64,000 bases of DNA from Carya illinoinensis (GCF_018687715.1 NC_056757.1:29183501-29247500), one strand, 5' to 3'. Positions 43,321 to 56,422 are shown, counted from the first letter of the stretch. The notes: a model not told the origin generated them from the letters alone. Numbers and translations are program-made.

Positions 43321-46269
43321 TTGTTCATACTAGCAAATAGGTTGTATGACTATCGAGTACACTTGTTAAAGAAAAATAGGAGCACTATACCAAAACTCTT
43401 CGAGAGAAGGCCAGCATAGTATATGATCACAAAAACAGATGTAGTATAAAATACATATTACAATAGAGTTTTCTTTTTACAAGAAAGATCATATCTCTAA
43501 TCTCAATACACCGTACGTATTTAAGTCTAGTCACTATCTTAGTGCCTAACCTGAGTTCCTCAATTTGCTTGCTATCCGAAGCGCCAAAGAAAATCTTGCA
43601 TCTAGCAAAACCACAAGCTATATGGATTGTGGATAACCATGCACGATCCTTTTAAATATAATGGATCTTATCTTAACTTCCACTAAAGCAACATATTTTT
43701 TATGTTTTACGACTTATCGCTCTCTGGACAAATATCAAATGACACATTGTCTCATCTTTGCTTGCTACTCCTTTGTAGCACAAAAGGCGATCGCTCGTGT
43801 GAGTGAGCTGATATATGCTTGTTGACATACCTTTTTCACCTTAACTACCAGATCTATGGTGAATGTGTGTGCTTATATAAAAATAAAATAAAAATAAAAA
43901 TACTTCCAATCATGCCACATGATCATAGAACAAATTAGTGTCATATGCATGACGAGCAAAACCATGACAGAGAGAAATCAAATGGTCAACTAAAAAATAA
44001 TCAAACCACAACTCTCAAGTGATGAATGACCATTTATCTCCATGCCCAATCCCATGTGTAGTAACCTTATAAAAACATGCTCCTACCAGGATACTTTGCT
44101 TTTATATATAAAAATCCTTTGCACAACCATGAAGGTAGCAATGACTCATCAAGAATCTCATGTAAGGTCAAACTCTTAATATAAATCTTAGATTCTAGTT
44201 AGCAAGTCCTATTGTGAGTTTTAAGAATCTACAAGGTGACCACAAATGTCATTCAGCAAACTCAATTTGTGACTTCAGGGTTTCATATAAATTTTATGTA
44301 GTCAACAAAAGCATGTGAGATAACCATAATTTATTTTTCATTAAGGGTAAAGAGATTAGGGCATTTACCCCTAAAGACAATCAAAGTAGTCCAGTTTTTA
44401 CTTTTAACGACAATCACATCACAAACTTACTTAATTAAGTAAGCCATATTTACACTCTAACAAAATTTCAACATCTCACTCCCATGAGCAAACCATAATA
44501 GAAACACCAAATAGCATAGACAAAATTAGATTTTTTGGAATTTTTCATATCATTAATTGTCTATGGATTTTGAACAAAAACTCCTAGAAACTATTTTTCT
44601 TATACACAGTCTCATAAGATGTAAAGTCTTAGTTACTTTTCACAAACTCATGTTTATCACTTCGTAGTATGGAAAATCTTATTAGGTGATAATTAATAAT
44701 AGAAGAAAACAATATCGTTATATCTCTTATGATGACCTTTTTTTAAGATTGTCAACACAAAGAACCCATTTTATTCAATAAGTCGTTAACAAACGACTAG
44801 ACATATTGGGTATTTTTGAATAAATGGTTGGTTTAAGCTATACGAAAACAGTACCAACAACATTCATTCGCTTTTTGTATCAAAATAGTATAAACAAAAA
44901 TCATGCACTCAAAGTACTTCATGCCTAAACATCACAAAAAACTAATAATCTAATTCTCCTATGAGAATCAACTATTTGACTCTTTTAATAAAAGTTCAAA
45001 TAGATGTGAGATCAATGGTTATTTAAAGGCAACTTAATTAGTGCCAATAGATGGATATATTCCTTTATCAACTTCACTTTTATTGTGTCAATCAGATCAA
45101 CGACCCTATGTTGGATCATATAAGTGAAGTGATTATAAGATTTTATGTTGGGATTTCTACTATACAGATTCAGTAATTTTAGCAGGGCCATATTACAAAT
45201 ATTCTCTTTAGTCTCTAAATGACAAGATAATATTTATATATTGCTTCCACCCTACTTGTGAGTATCCTTATATTCTATAACTTTTAGGAGTCACCATCAC
45301 TAGTGGTACACCATCTGTCAAATGTATATTCATACTAGTTGTTGAATTATTTGAACTATTTTCGATGATCTTTAAATTTTTTTTTTGAAAATATTAATAT
45401 TAAGGTAATATAGAATAAAACGTAATGAAACGTTCTTTCCAAAAAACAAGTGTTACAAAAATTCACAATACCCCACCCTAGCTGAAAATACGAGTAATTT
45501 TCTTAACTCGACCAAAAAAGATCAATATTAGATTATCAAGATTTTCATCTTAATTGAATTACTAGAATCTTATATTACATCAACCCAAGTGTGATCTAAC
45601 AACTATTTTGCGTCATAATTAATTTATAACTTCTTAGTAAGTCATTAAACTGTGAGATAATTGTTCTTATCATATAACTCATATGATTGAAATTTTGAAA
45701 AATATATTTCAACTGAAAAATATATTTTTCTTAAAAAAAATTAGAATTGTATGTATACAATGAAACAATATTTTTATTATTCCATGTATTTCGTGTGCAT
45801 GTATAGGAACTTTCATACAAAAAATGCTCATATTACCTTTTCTCTTTGACTCTTCTAATAAAGGAGAGCAATTTCATTAGTGAGAAAATTTTGAATTTCT
45901 TAAGCTTCACATCTATCATCCTATGCCTCCACGGCTCATTTTAGTATACCATCTCTCCATCCAAGAAATAATATCACTCAGTCAATGAGTGACCATCTAA
46001 CTTCTAAATCTCTAGAAATTGTTACTAACACCACTATTTGTAATGAATCTTAAATCAAATTAGGTGTAAACTTTGCCAATATTGCGTTAAAAGTGCCAAA
46101 AACATCTCATTGTGCAATAAATATTTTATATGATGTTTTAGCAGCTAACTAGCAATATCCCTATTTCTCACATACTCAATATTTTTCATATTCTCCAATC
46201 CACTATAGGGGAGAAAAGAAAATTTTGTGAGAAATTATCTTAATCTAAACCTACATCAATCCAACCACA
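43321..46269. other. Unexplained 2.9 kb segment inside the copia element
   Basis: Replaces most of integrase and all of reverse transcriptase. AT-rich, no frame over 60 codons, no terminal repeats or target duplication that I can see, and no resemblance to other repeats in the window. Confidence 0.5.
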
Positions 46270-46826
46270 AGTCAATTTATGGCTAATCCTAGCACCTTAC
46301 ATCTCAAGGTAGTCGAGAGAGTCCTCAAATACATCAAGGCAACGTCAGGCTAAGGAATTTACTTATCTGCTAAATCTCCATTGCATCTAAAGGGTTACTC
46401 AGCCATTGATTGGGGTAGCTGTATTGATACAAGAAAGAGTGTCACTGGCTTTGCAATATTTTTAGGAGATTCTCTCATCTCTTGAAAATCAAAGAAACAA
46501 CCCACAATTAGTAGGTTCACTGTAGAGTCTGAGTATCAAGCATTGGCATCAACTACCTGTAAACTTCAATGGTTAAATTACCTGCGGACAATAAACTTGC
46601 CTCTGAGATTGCATCAAATCCAGTACACCACGAGAGGACAAAGCATATCCAATCGAACTGCCATTTAGTTTGAGAAAAGCTGCAGGAAGGTCTTATAAAG
46701 ATCATTCACATTCCTTTCAAATTCCAAAAAGCAGATATATTAACTAAGCTTATTTGTTCTCTCAATTTTCATCACCTTATTTGCAAGATGGGAATGATTA
46801 ATATACATTCTCATCTTGAGAGGGAG
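46270..46826 (+). pseudogene. Copia RNase H remnant and polypurine tract
   Basis: Reads [20 protein letters not shown] and [10 protein letters not shown], then [20 protein letters not shown]. Several stops. The purine tract TTGAGAGGGAG precedes the 3' LTR. Confidence 0.8.
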
Positions 46827-46938
46827 TGTTGGAATATAGAAAATCATATAGAGAAATTGGAGTTAAAATCTCTAGAAGCCAAACAGAGAGCTTCATCTGT
46901 AAATAAGCAGTTAAGGTAGTTAAGTCAGTTAGTGATAT
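46827..46938 (+). repeat. Truncated 3' LTR of the copia element
   Basis: Matches the first 112 bases of the 5' LTR, then diverges after 'gttagtgatatg'. Confidence 0.75.
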
Positions 46939-48040
46939 GGAAGCTTTAGGTGAAAACTTCCCTCAATTATTTTTAAGTTTGCTTGCAAAATACAAACATC
47001 CAAATACTTGGAGGTATTTGTAACTTGGTTGTTTGTGGAATAAGAGATAGTATGGTGATTGATTAGTTAAGATTGAAGAAGGAATATAATTAATAAGATG
47101 GGTAGCTGTTTGAACACAATCTATCTAGTAAGATTAATGTAAATTGCTCAACTTCCGTTATTACCCACAAGATTCTCAAATGCAAAATAGTAGTTTAGCT
47201 TTATCTGATAGTTGATCCCTTCAACTTTGATGAAAATTGTAATGCATGCATCTCATGCACACTTCCAATTTTACTCTAGATGTTTTAGAGGTTTATACAA
47301 TAATGATGGTCTAAAACTATCTAACACTCATAATAATCTTCATTCTTTACCAACCATGCTCATGAAGGAGATTAATGGAACAATTAAGTCGCATATACAA
47401 TCTCTAGGCTTTCTTTTCAGTTATCTCAAAATTACTAACCTATAGGTTTTAATTGCACGCGCATTTAAATAATTTGCTGCGTCAATCTAAGTCAGAATAA
47501 AAATAATTAACACATGTCATAAGATCAAAAATTCAATTAGCTTCCTAATCATATCTTACGCCTCAATGCCTAATTATTAATTTCTAACTTAATTTTTGCA
47601 CAAATTTATATCGTCTAGGAGATTAATTTCAAATCAATCTCAACCATACTCTCACTATGATAAGCACTCTTCTGAGTTAAACACATGGAAAACAATTTCT
47701 TCCCAGATTGAAGAAATCAATTTGAGTCAATCAAAAGCATGAACTAATTAAACTCGGGCTACTTAATCATTTACTTTATTACATTCGAAAAGTTTGAAGA
47801 CTAATTCCTATGATCACTAGGGATAAAATAAGCTCATATTATGACAAGTAAACACAATACATGTACAAAAAATAATAATATAGGCAATTTATAACATAAA
47901 ATAAAATGCCTAACAAATTCGATAAAATGATCTCATAATATCATGGCATGCATGTACTCAATAACCATAATTACATGCAAAAAATAATTCCAAATAAATG
48001 TTATATGCCACAATTACATGCTGAGTTAAATAAATAAAAT
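46939..48040. other. Intergenic, no gene seen
   Basis: AT-rich. One 77-codon frame at 47212 lacks domains. Confidence 0.4.
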
Positions 48041-48044
48041 CAAC

Positions 48045-48338
48045 ATGGATGCCTCTACTCCAATGGTTGTGCTCATTGTCTTTGGAGGTCTTGGGTTCTA
48101 AACACCACAAAGACCTTTTTGCCTTCAATGATCCAGAAAAAACACAAATCTTGGATGGGTTAATGATCCAAAAAGAACACAAAAAATTATATGGGTTGTG
48201 CGCCCAACATATTGGACTCTCACACAGCTAGGGGTCGTTGCGTAGGCTTGCAGTGTGGGCCTCCTCCTATTGGGCATAAGGCCCAAGTTAACTGAACTCT
48301 CTTCTTCTTCTTCTTCTTCTTCTTCTTTTTTTTTTTTT
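48045..48338 (+). mobile_element. Candidate tRNA-derived SINE
   Basis: 'ctactccaatggttg' (48055) resembles a Pol III A box, and 'ggtcttgggttctaaacacc' with GGTTCTAA at 48094 resembles a B box about 30 bases later. The segment ends in a (CTT)n and T-rich tail at 48297-48338. No target duplication was found. Confidence 0.35.
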
Positions 48339-48341
48339 TTG
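48297..48341. repeat. CTT microsatellite and poly(T)
   Basis: About ten CTT units, then a T run of about 14, at the end of the SINE candidate. Confidence 0.9.
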
Positions 48342-48473
48342 TTTTAAGAAAATGGATTGATATTTTTTAAAACACAACAATAGTTTGAGCCAGATTTAAA
48401 ACAAATATGTTTATTGCCAAAAATCATTTCAGCCCAAGCAAATAGAAAAAAAAATTGATCACAAAGCCCAAAA

Positions 48474-49346
48474 GTGATTTTAAAACAACCCTTCATATCC
48501 AGAAATGTCATATTTAATAAATCCATTTTTCCATCTATCCCTAACTCTATTCATATACTATTTGTCTTTCCTAATTTTCCTCAAATATATGACTGTCCTA
48601 TTACAAAAAATTCTTCTTCACCTCTTACAAAAAATTATGCTTCATTACCATCTTCAAATATTACAAATCCATTACCTACAAATCTGAGAAGATCTGAAAG
48701 AATGAGGCATTTTTCTCAAAATTTGCATAACTATTATTGTTGTACTTTGACTAAAAGATTTTTAGCAACTCATGAACCTCCTAGCTATCCTTCTTCAGGT
48801 AAACCTTACTCAATTTTGCCTTTCATTTTTTATTCTAAACTTTCCAACAATCACAAAAGCCTTTGTTCATGTTGTCTCCTTTATACCTGAACCTAGAAAT
48901 TTTAAACAAGCCATCTCACAACCTCAATGGCAACAAGCTATGAGATTAAAGCCCTTGAAACTAATAAAACTTGGAAACTTGCAATTTTGCCTCCTAACAA
49001 AACAATAATAGGTTGCAAATGGGTTTATTGCATAAAATTTAAGGCTGATGGCACATTGGATAGATATAAAGCAAGGTTGGTAACAAAGGGCTACACTTAA
49101 TAAGAGGGACTTGATTTTTTTGATACCTTTTCACCTGTTGCTAAAATGACGACAGTGAGAACTTTGCTAGCTGTAGCTGCATCAAATAATTGGTATTTAC
49201 ATCAACTTGATGTAAATAATACTTTTTTGCACGAAGACTTAAATGAAGAAGTATATATGTAGCTACCATGTGGTTTCTCTACACCTAATGACCCTCGAGT
49301 ATGCAAACTCAAGAGTTTATATGGCCTAACACAGGCCTCAACTACA
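48474..49346 (+). pseudogene. Copia fragment: integrase end and reverse transcriptase start
   Basis: One frame reads SRNVIFNKSIFP, NLRRSERMRHFSQNLHNYYC and SSGKPYSILPFI, the usual link between integrase and reverse transcriptase. It shifts into EPRNFKQAISQPQWQQAM and then [30 protein letters not shown] and [20 protein letters not shown], ending at LKSLYGLTQAS. The fragment stops where a second copia LTR begins. Frameshifts and stops present. Confidence 0.85.
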
Positions 49347-49603
49347 GTAGAGTAACTTCTCTGAAATTCAAACACTTTCTAATGATGATGCTTCTTATCT
49401 CAGTTTTGTATTTTAGATTAAGTCATGATCAGATCACTTGTAATTCAAAAGTCATGCTTATCTCATCTGTACTTTTTCTTTGTACCTATCTTATCATTTC
49501 TGTTGTAACAAACAATATCATCAACTTATAAATACAAACAGAAGCAGACTAATCACTCACTCTTTGTGTTGCAATTTTTTTCGATTTTTCTTGTTTTCTT
49601 TCA

Positions 49604-49618
49604 TGGTATCAGAGCCAG
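49604..49618 (+). other. Copia primer-binding site
   Basis: TGGTATCAGAGCCAG, complementary to the initiator methionine tRNA end as in most plant copia elements. Confidence 0.85.
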
Positions 49619-49646
49619 TTAGGTTCATCGCTTTATCGAACCTTCA

Positions 49647-50620
49647 ATGGCCACTCCCACTTCCACTTACTCTCTTTCTGTTCCATTCAATGCCCCCAAT
49701 CCTACTCCTTTTATATCAGTTAAACTAGACAATTCAAATGACCTCTTGTGGGTGTCATAATTTCTGCCTGTTCCATCGGCATCATTGATGGAAGTGAACT
49801 TTGTCCCCCACAATTTGTTGTTAACTTCCCTGGAAAAATCACCCAAACAGTCAACCTAGAATTCACCATTTGGTATTAAAAAAGACCAGTTCTTGTTAAG
49901 CTGGTTGAATGCCACTTTCTCTAACAATGTTTTGGCCTTGGTATATGGCCTTAATTCCTCCAAGGAAGTGTGGACTCTCCTTGCTTCCCGCATTGCTTCT
50001 CAATCACGGTATCAGATTGCTAGTTTGAAGCTTCAACTTCAATCACTTCGTCAAGGTTCCAAGACTTGTGGTGAATATTTATAAAGTGTTAAACCTTTAG
50101 CTAATCAATTGGCTATTGTTGGAAAGCCGACCGATGATGAGGATTTGATTACATACATTATAAATGGTTTGAATCCTTCCTATCATGCCTTATATTTCCT
50201 CTTATTCATTTGCTACTCTCCACTCATCTCTTACTTTTGATGAGTTCCAGATAGAATTGTTGAATTATGAAATGCTTCTTAATAATCACAATTTTGGAAG
50301 AAACCAAGATTCATTTGCCCTCTACTCTCACAAGAAAAGGAATGGTTCTTATAAGCCTCAATGACAAAATGGTCACTTTAGCATGAAAAACTCAAATCAA
50401 CCCAACCAGCCTACTAAGTCAATTGCATCTCAGACCAACAAATCTTCAAATTCTGGCTTTGATTTAGAACAATGTGCCCCTTGTCAAATTTGTGGCAAAA
50501 GTGGAAATTAAGCCTTGGATTTTTTTAATCGAATAAATTTTTCTTACCAAGGTTGTCACCCTCCCTCACAACTTGTTGTTATGGCTGCAAAACAATATGA
50601 TACAAGTGAGGAGCAAACCT
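49647..50620 (+). pseudogene. Copia gag remnant
   Basis: Starts MATPTSTYSLSVPFNAPNPT. Then LLSWLNATFSNNVLALVYGL and EVWTLLASRIASQSRYQIAS with LKLQLQSLRQGSKTCGEYL, typical of copia gag (UBN2). Later CAPCQICGKSGN is a truncated knuckle. Several stops and frame changes. Confidence 0.8.
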
Positions 50621-51810
50621 AGTTTGCTAATAGTGGTGCCAATGCTCACATCATAACTGACATGAATAATCTCACAATTAGCGAACCTTATCATGGTGGT
50701 AAGGAGGTAGCAATTAGAAATGGCTCTGGTTTGTATATCACTGCTACTGGCTTCTCTACCCTTACTCATTTTAAATCTAAGTTTAATTTAAATAACATAT
50801 TGCACTGTCCTAAAGCTGCTACTAACCTTTTGTCCATTCAAAGATTTTGTGAAGACAATGATTGCTAGTTTGCACTCACATGCAAGTTTTTTGTAGTGAA
50901 GGACAATCTCACGGGGCAGATTCTTTTATGAGGGCCCAGTAAGAATGGTCTTTACCCCCATTAAATTCACAAATTTTGCAAATAAAACAAAAGCTTTTGC
51001 TGCTTTTCTTGGAGTCTCTATTGATTCTTCCACTTGGCCACCCAACTCCTACTATTTTACAATTTTTAAAATCCAAGAACCTTGTCCCAATTTCTAGTTG
51101 TGTTAATAATAAGACTGTTTGTGAATCTTGCCAATTGGGGAGGAGTAAGTCTCTACCTTTCTCTAGCTCTTTTAGGGCGTCTTGTTTTCCCCTAGAGTTG
51201 ATACATTCTAACATTTGGTGTTCACCTATTAAATCTTTGAGTTGATATAAGTTTTATGTTACATTTATTGAAGATTTCTTGAGATTCACATGGATGTATC
51301 CTTTACATGCTAAATCTAATACATTTCAATCCTTTTTAAAGTTCAAATGCTTTGCTAAACATCAATTTGACAAGATCATCAAAGCCATTCAAATTGATGG
51401 TGGTGGAGAATTTACCTCTAACCATTTTAAGGATTTTCTTCATGCTAATGGCATTATCCATCAAATCACATGTCCTCATACCTCTTAGTAAAATAGAGTT
51501 GCTGAGAGGAAACATAGACACCTAATTGAAACAAGCCTCTCCTTGCTTGCGCACTCTTATCTTCCATTAACATATTGGGTTGAGTCTTTTAACACTATTG
51601 TCCCCCTCATTAATCGTATACCTACATTTTTTCTTCACAACAAGTCACCCTATGAACTTTTACTTATTAAACTACTAGACTACTCCTCACTAAGGAACTT
51701 TGGATGTGCTTGTTACCCCTTACGCAAACCCTATAATAATCACAAGCTCCAATTTAGATCAAAGAGGTGCATATTTCTTGTTCCACTCATAGGGATTATA
51801 GATGTTTAGA
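50621..51810 (+). pseudogene. Copia protease and integrase remnant
   Basis: The protease reads FANSGANAHIITDMNNL: the catalytic Asp expected in DSGA is Asn. LHCPKAATNLLSIQRFCEDN follows, then an HHCC region in broken frames. The integrase core includes IKAIQIDGGGEFTSNHFKDF and NGIIHQITCPHTS, with VAERKHRHLIETSLSLLAHS carrying the last catalytic Glu. Stops throughout. Confidence 0.8.
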
Positions 51811-53020
51811 TCCCATCACAAAAAGGATCTACCTTAGCCGTAGTGTGGTCTTCGATGAATAATAATTTCCAGCCTGAGATCACTTCCAATCTGCAGTGCC
51901 CCTTTGTCATTGAATCTGCACCGTCAAGGCTTGTTGCTCCCACACAAAGCATGGTTGTTGTGACATCCCAAATTTTTGCTAAGTTCCTGTTCGTAATTCT
52001 TTTAGATATTAATGTTTATTTAATATCGCTATCGGCTAGGTGTTGGAAGAGTTCTTTAGGACATTTTTTTTTTTTTTTGGTTGGATTTGGATCTTAGAGT
52101 GGAAAGCTAGAGAGCCCACAAGAGGGAAATAGAAGAAATAGGCCCATGTAATTCGGCCCTTTGAGGAATTAGGGTTTTAGAAACCCAAAGTTTATTCCTA
52201 AGGATGGTGGAGATGCCACGTGGTATGAGAAGATCTTTTTGGTTTTCTAGAAGCTCATCATTTGAAACCTAGGAAAGTAACAACACATGACACGTGTCCT
52301 GCATGCATAGAGGTTCTAGAACGAGGTGAGTGGATGAGGCAAAGAAAAAAAAAGAAAAGAGAGTTTTGGATGAAACCCCTAGTCCTACACGCCACTCATG
52401 GATTTTGTCAAATTCCAAGATGATTGTAATGATTTGAGAGAAGAAGAAGAGACAAAGTCATATAGGGTTTCGGTTTTGAGGTCACACACTCACATGCAAA
52501 GCCCCATTTCTTTAGTTAACACTTGTCAATCATGAAGAAACACCTTTGGAGTTCCCAGAAGAACTTATTTGGGAAGAGAAAATGCCATGTTCTAGAATAG
52601 GCTTTTTGGTGAAGGAAGAGAGAGGGGGGGCGATGGTACAAGCAAGAAGGCAACTCAAGGGACACCTAGGGAAGACAAAAAATCATTGAGAAGACCTAGG
52701 GTTTTTAGCAAGTACATGGCACCCAAACACACACTCCATTTGTCACATGGCAACCATGTCCATATGTAGGGATTCAAGGAAGAGTTAGGGTTTTCAAATT
52801 TTACCTTTTTGCCACCAAGTGCATTGAACCTAAACACGTGAAGAAGGGGAAATATGGAAATTAGAGGGTTTCAGTTGGGGAGGCTACATGTCACTTGCAA
52901 AAACAGACCTTTGGCTTTTCAAGGCAATCCCATCATAAGGAAAAGAAAGTGACTCTTTTGCCTAGGAGCCAAGTGGCATCCATGCACATGACTTCCGGTA
53001 TTTCAAGAAGGGAGGGAGGC

Positions 53021-53033
53021 TTTTATATAAAGG
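53021..53033 (+). promoter_or_regulatory. TATA-like promoter element in the long LTR
   Basis: TTTATATAAAGGG, about 1060 bases into the LTR, in a position expected for the U3/R boundary. Confidence 0.45.
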
Positions 53034-54449
53034 GATAGTCAAAATATGAGGAGCCCTTTTTGGGAAAAATTTTCATATTTGCTTCTAACACCCTTTCGGC
53101 CACACCATGGCTCTCTTTCTCTAGTTTTCATGGTCTCAGGTTTTCTTACCAACCAAACACCACCCTCACTCTTCAAGCACTATTTCGAAATCACCAAGGA
53201 TTTCTTCTACATCATTCAAGAAGAAAGGAAGCACATAAAGGTAAGAGTCGTCTCACTATTTCTTGCCCATATACATACGGCCAAGAGAGAGTGAATGTTT
53301 CAGTTTTTCCCATGGGTTCTTCATACATACACACACGTGACCATGGGGAGGAGAATACTTTTGATTCTAGGGTTTTAGCATTCGAAAATGGTTTGGAAAA
53401 TCGTAGACACTTACACTCATTCATATTTTGAAGATTAGGGTTTGTTTGATAATTTCTAGTATGCTATGTTACATTTCCAGATTTCTTGCTAATATTCTCA
53501 TGGATTTTTGTAAGTAAACTTCCAACTTACTCTTGATAACATTTGTATTGTGTTGCTTGAACCTTGCCATCTTATTACACGTATATACTCGATTTAAATG
53601 TTATGTAACTCTTGTTTATATTTCATTGCTTGAATCATGTTATCTTGTTATATGTATGCTCAATTTTTATAAAAGAAAAGAAATGTCATGTATTGTGATG
53701 TTTTGGTTAAAGAAGATTTCAAGCATGTCATATAAAGGTTTCGGTTTTGACATGTATAAGTGCTATGCATGCTTGTTTCGATATGTGAACATGTAGAAGT
53801 ATGGGTATTTGTGTTGTGATAATGAAAATCCATGTTTGGAGGACTTGTATGAATCCGCCAAGGCTATATTAAAGGTGTAAAAATCTATTTTGTGTTTTGG
53901 GAAGTGTGATTCGATTATGCTTACGTGTATTCGTCATATGATTGCATGTTCTAATATTTTCAATCCATACTGCAATATGCATGTTATTATTTGGGCTATA
54001 TGGTTCGGCTTTTACATGTTGCATGAGTATGATAAATGCTTCATCATATGTCCACATCTCGTTCATTTGGGTCCATGTTTTTAAAAGAAATGAGTCAATA
54101 AATATTTTATCATGACCTCAAATGTTAGGACAGGGAAATGCTTTAGTAGAACTCCTTGTCCACTCTGGAGTGTTTAAAGTCAAGTGAAGAACCCTAGATC
54201 AACAAAGTACCATCGACGGGCCTCGAATGATTCCTATGGAAGTATATCAGGGTGAGGTTGCATCTAAGGCTAGTGAGTGTAATACGGTAAAAGTGAAATA
54301 AGCAAACTGCAGTACAAGAATATGTTAATGATTATGATAGAGTAACCTCGATCAAGTGGATCATTGGTTGATGAGGTGGGGAGAACAAGGCATTTGAGCT
54401 CTATAATATGATACGTTATGATATGACATGATATGTTATGCCATGATAT

Positions 54450-54640
54450 GCTATGATATGTTATGATATAAACATGAAATGATGAGATGCGATCTCAATA
54501 CGACATGTTATGAAATGATAAGGAAATGTCATAATATGTTATAATATGAACATGAAATGATATGAAAACGATGAGATGTGATCTCAATATGACATGTTAT
54601 GAAACGATAAGGAAATGGAATGACATGTTATTATATGAAC
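54450..54640. repeat. Degenerate tandem repeat, period about 90 bp
   Basis: Two units share 'aacatgaaatgat', 'gatgagatg.gatctcaata', 'cgacatgttatgaaa.gata' and 'aggaaatg', preceded by an array of short 'atgatatgttatg' words from about 54405. Confidence 0.7.
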
Positions 54641-54895
54641 AAGAACCCGAGCTCAAATGATATGAGCATGTGTTAAGAGTTTAAAAGATGAAAAGTTGTT
54701 TTATGAGAAAGTTTATGTTGCATATGTCAAGGTTTTAGGTCAAAGTACATCCCCATGTATTTGTTTGTGGTTTGCTTTTATATGCTTATGATATTTGTGA
54801 TATATTGACTGTTTATTTGTTGAGATTTTTCAAAATTTCACTGTAATAGTTTTTATTACCATTTCTTTTTCAAAATAATAGTAGAAGTTGTAACA

Positions 54896-56389
54896 AGTAT
54901 AGAAAACCCCGATGAGAAGCAGAAGAGGATAGCACTTTCTCTAAATAGGATAGTGTCCAAGATGGAAATGAGCTCTTCCAAACCCATCATCTAGGAACAA
55001 TTAGAGACTATCGATCAGACTATTACTGGAGTACCTTAAGCCTGTGGATGAGTTAAAACGACTGAGGAACCATGGGCAAGGATCGGCAAGGGGGCTCTTT
55101 TCTTTTGGGCGTGGGATTTTCACATTTTGAAGATAAGTTTTTGGGCCGTAGTTGACCAATGGAGGGGTCTTGAGAGGAAAAGAGATTTACATGCAACATG
55201 GTGGGGCCATTTTGAGTTTTACTTTTTGGGCTTTGGATGAAAAACACATGAAAAGATTGGAATTATTTTATTTTTGAAGGAATGGATATACACGGGCTTT
55301 TTTTTTTTTTCGGGTTTTAGAAGGAAGGTGGCCGTTTTTGACTTTTGTGGGGATTTCGGCTTGGCCTTTAGACGCAGTAGAGAGGAGATCTCAACGGAAA
55401 AGGTCTTTGAAGGATTCACCGCAAGCTGAAATTTTTTATGGATGCAACACATGGAGAGGCAATTTTGGTTGTTAGAAGTAAAAAGGAAAGTTTTTTGGGG
55501 TTTTGTCTTTGGGAGGTTGGGTTTTTACCTGTAAGGGTTTCTGGACGCACGCACATTCCAAAAAGAAGAAGAAGAAGAATAAGAAGAAGAAGAAGCAGCG
55601 CCATTTTCTTTGGTGAGACGAGGGATTGAAGAACGAAGAAAATTTCCTTCTTGATCGCCTTTTATTATATTTTTTTTTCGAGATTTTTATTATATATTAT
55701 ATTTATGGAGAACTAAATTTTTAAATAGAATTAAGGATAAATTTATATATTAGATAGTATTTTTAATTTATATATTTAATTTTCAGTTGCTAAAACTTTT
55801 TTATTTTATCATTCTCAATTCATTATTGATTTTTTTTCCGAATAATCATAGAATTTATTCTATTTATGGATTCAGTAATGTTTTTTCTATTAAATGGATT
55901 AATTTTTTTATTACATTTAGATAAATTATTTATCTATATTGATTTAGTTCTTAACTGCAATATCACTCCCTAAGTATATTGTCGTCATTGAATTTTATCA
56001 ATAGAGATAATAATCTACGTATTTTAAAAGTGGTGAATAATTTTTCAAAGGATTATATTTGATTTAATTTTGGTTTATAATTTTATACCTTCCGATTGGA
56101 AATTGAGTTCTCGACTGAGTTAGTCAATGAGTTAAGAATAATTAAAATACTGAATTTGTGCAAGGGATTCCCGACGCTCTACTGTTGGTCAACTTTGAGT
56201 ACTTCTTCCCTTAGTCACTTTACTTCACTTTAATTTATATTTAAAATTAATCTTTATTTTTCATTAATCATTTAATATTTTTCCTTTAGTTTTTTTGTTC
56301 ATTCTGCTATTCTTTTTGTAGAATCGACACCTCAAAAGTGTGCTACAACTACCGCATTATTTTTCGGGTGTAATCAAATTTTGGCATCG
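54896..56389. other. Gene-free stretch, probable 5' LTR of the Athila-like element
   Basis: Includes a purine-rich tract and an AAG/AGA repeat (55561-55596), then AT-rich sequence ending in 'gggtgtaatca' just before the gypsy leader at 56391. The LTR start could not be placed. Short frames at 55053-55629 look like chance. Confidence 0.45.
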
Positions 56390-56422
56390 TTGCCAGCGAG
56401 ACGATATGCAGAGTCTTTTTAA

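Larger units (their letters stand above)
41170..46938 (+). mobile_element. Decayed Ty1/copia retrotransposon with replaced core
   Basis: The left LTR (41170-41413) starts TGTTGGAATATAG and ends ACA, followed by the initiator-tRNA-type primer site TGGTATCAAAAGAG at 41414. The right LTR starts at 46827 with the same sequence after the purine tract TTGAGAGGGAG, but matches only for about 112 bases. Gag, zinc knuckle, protease and the start of integrase are recognisable at 41.5-43.3 kb, and RNase H at 46.27-46.8 kb. About 2.9 kb between them is unrelated and has no ORF. The element is dead. Confidence 0.85.
49347..51958 (+). mobile_element. Second Ty1/copia element, left part
   Basis: A probable LTR, with TATAAATA near 49526, ends at 49603 and is followed by the perfect primer site TGGTATCAGAGCCAG. 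Gag, zinc finger trace, protease, integrase follow to about 51950. The LTR start is uncertain. The element is cut by the long LTR starting at 51959, and no reverse transcriptase or 3' LTR is seen beyond it. It appears inserted into the copia fragment on its left. Confidence 0.75.
51959..54895 (+). mobile_element. Long LTR of Tekay/Del (chromovirus) type
   Basis: Starts TGTGACATCCCAAATTTTTG, a hallmark of long plant chromovirus LTRs. A promoter-like TTTATATAAAGGG lies at 53021-53033. An ATG/TATG-rich variable tract lies at 54405-54640. A candidate end is the GTTGTAACA at 54887-54895, though no primer site follows. No second LTR or internal domains are visible, so it may be a solo or truncated LTR inserted into the copia element. 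Confidence 0.55.
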
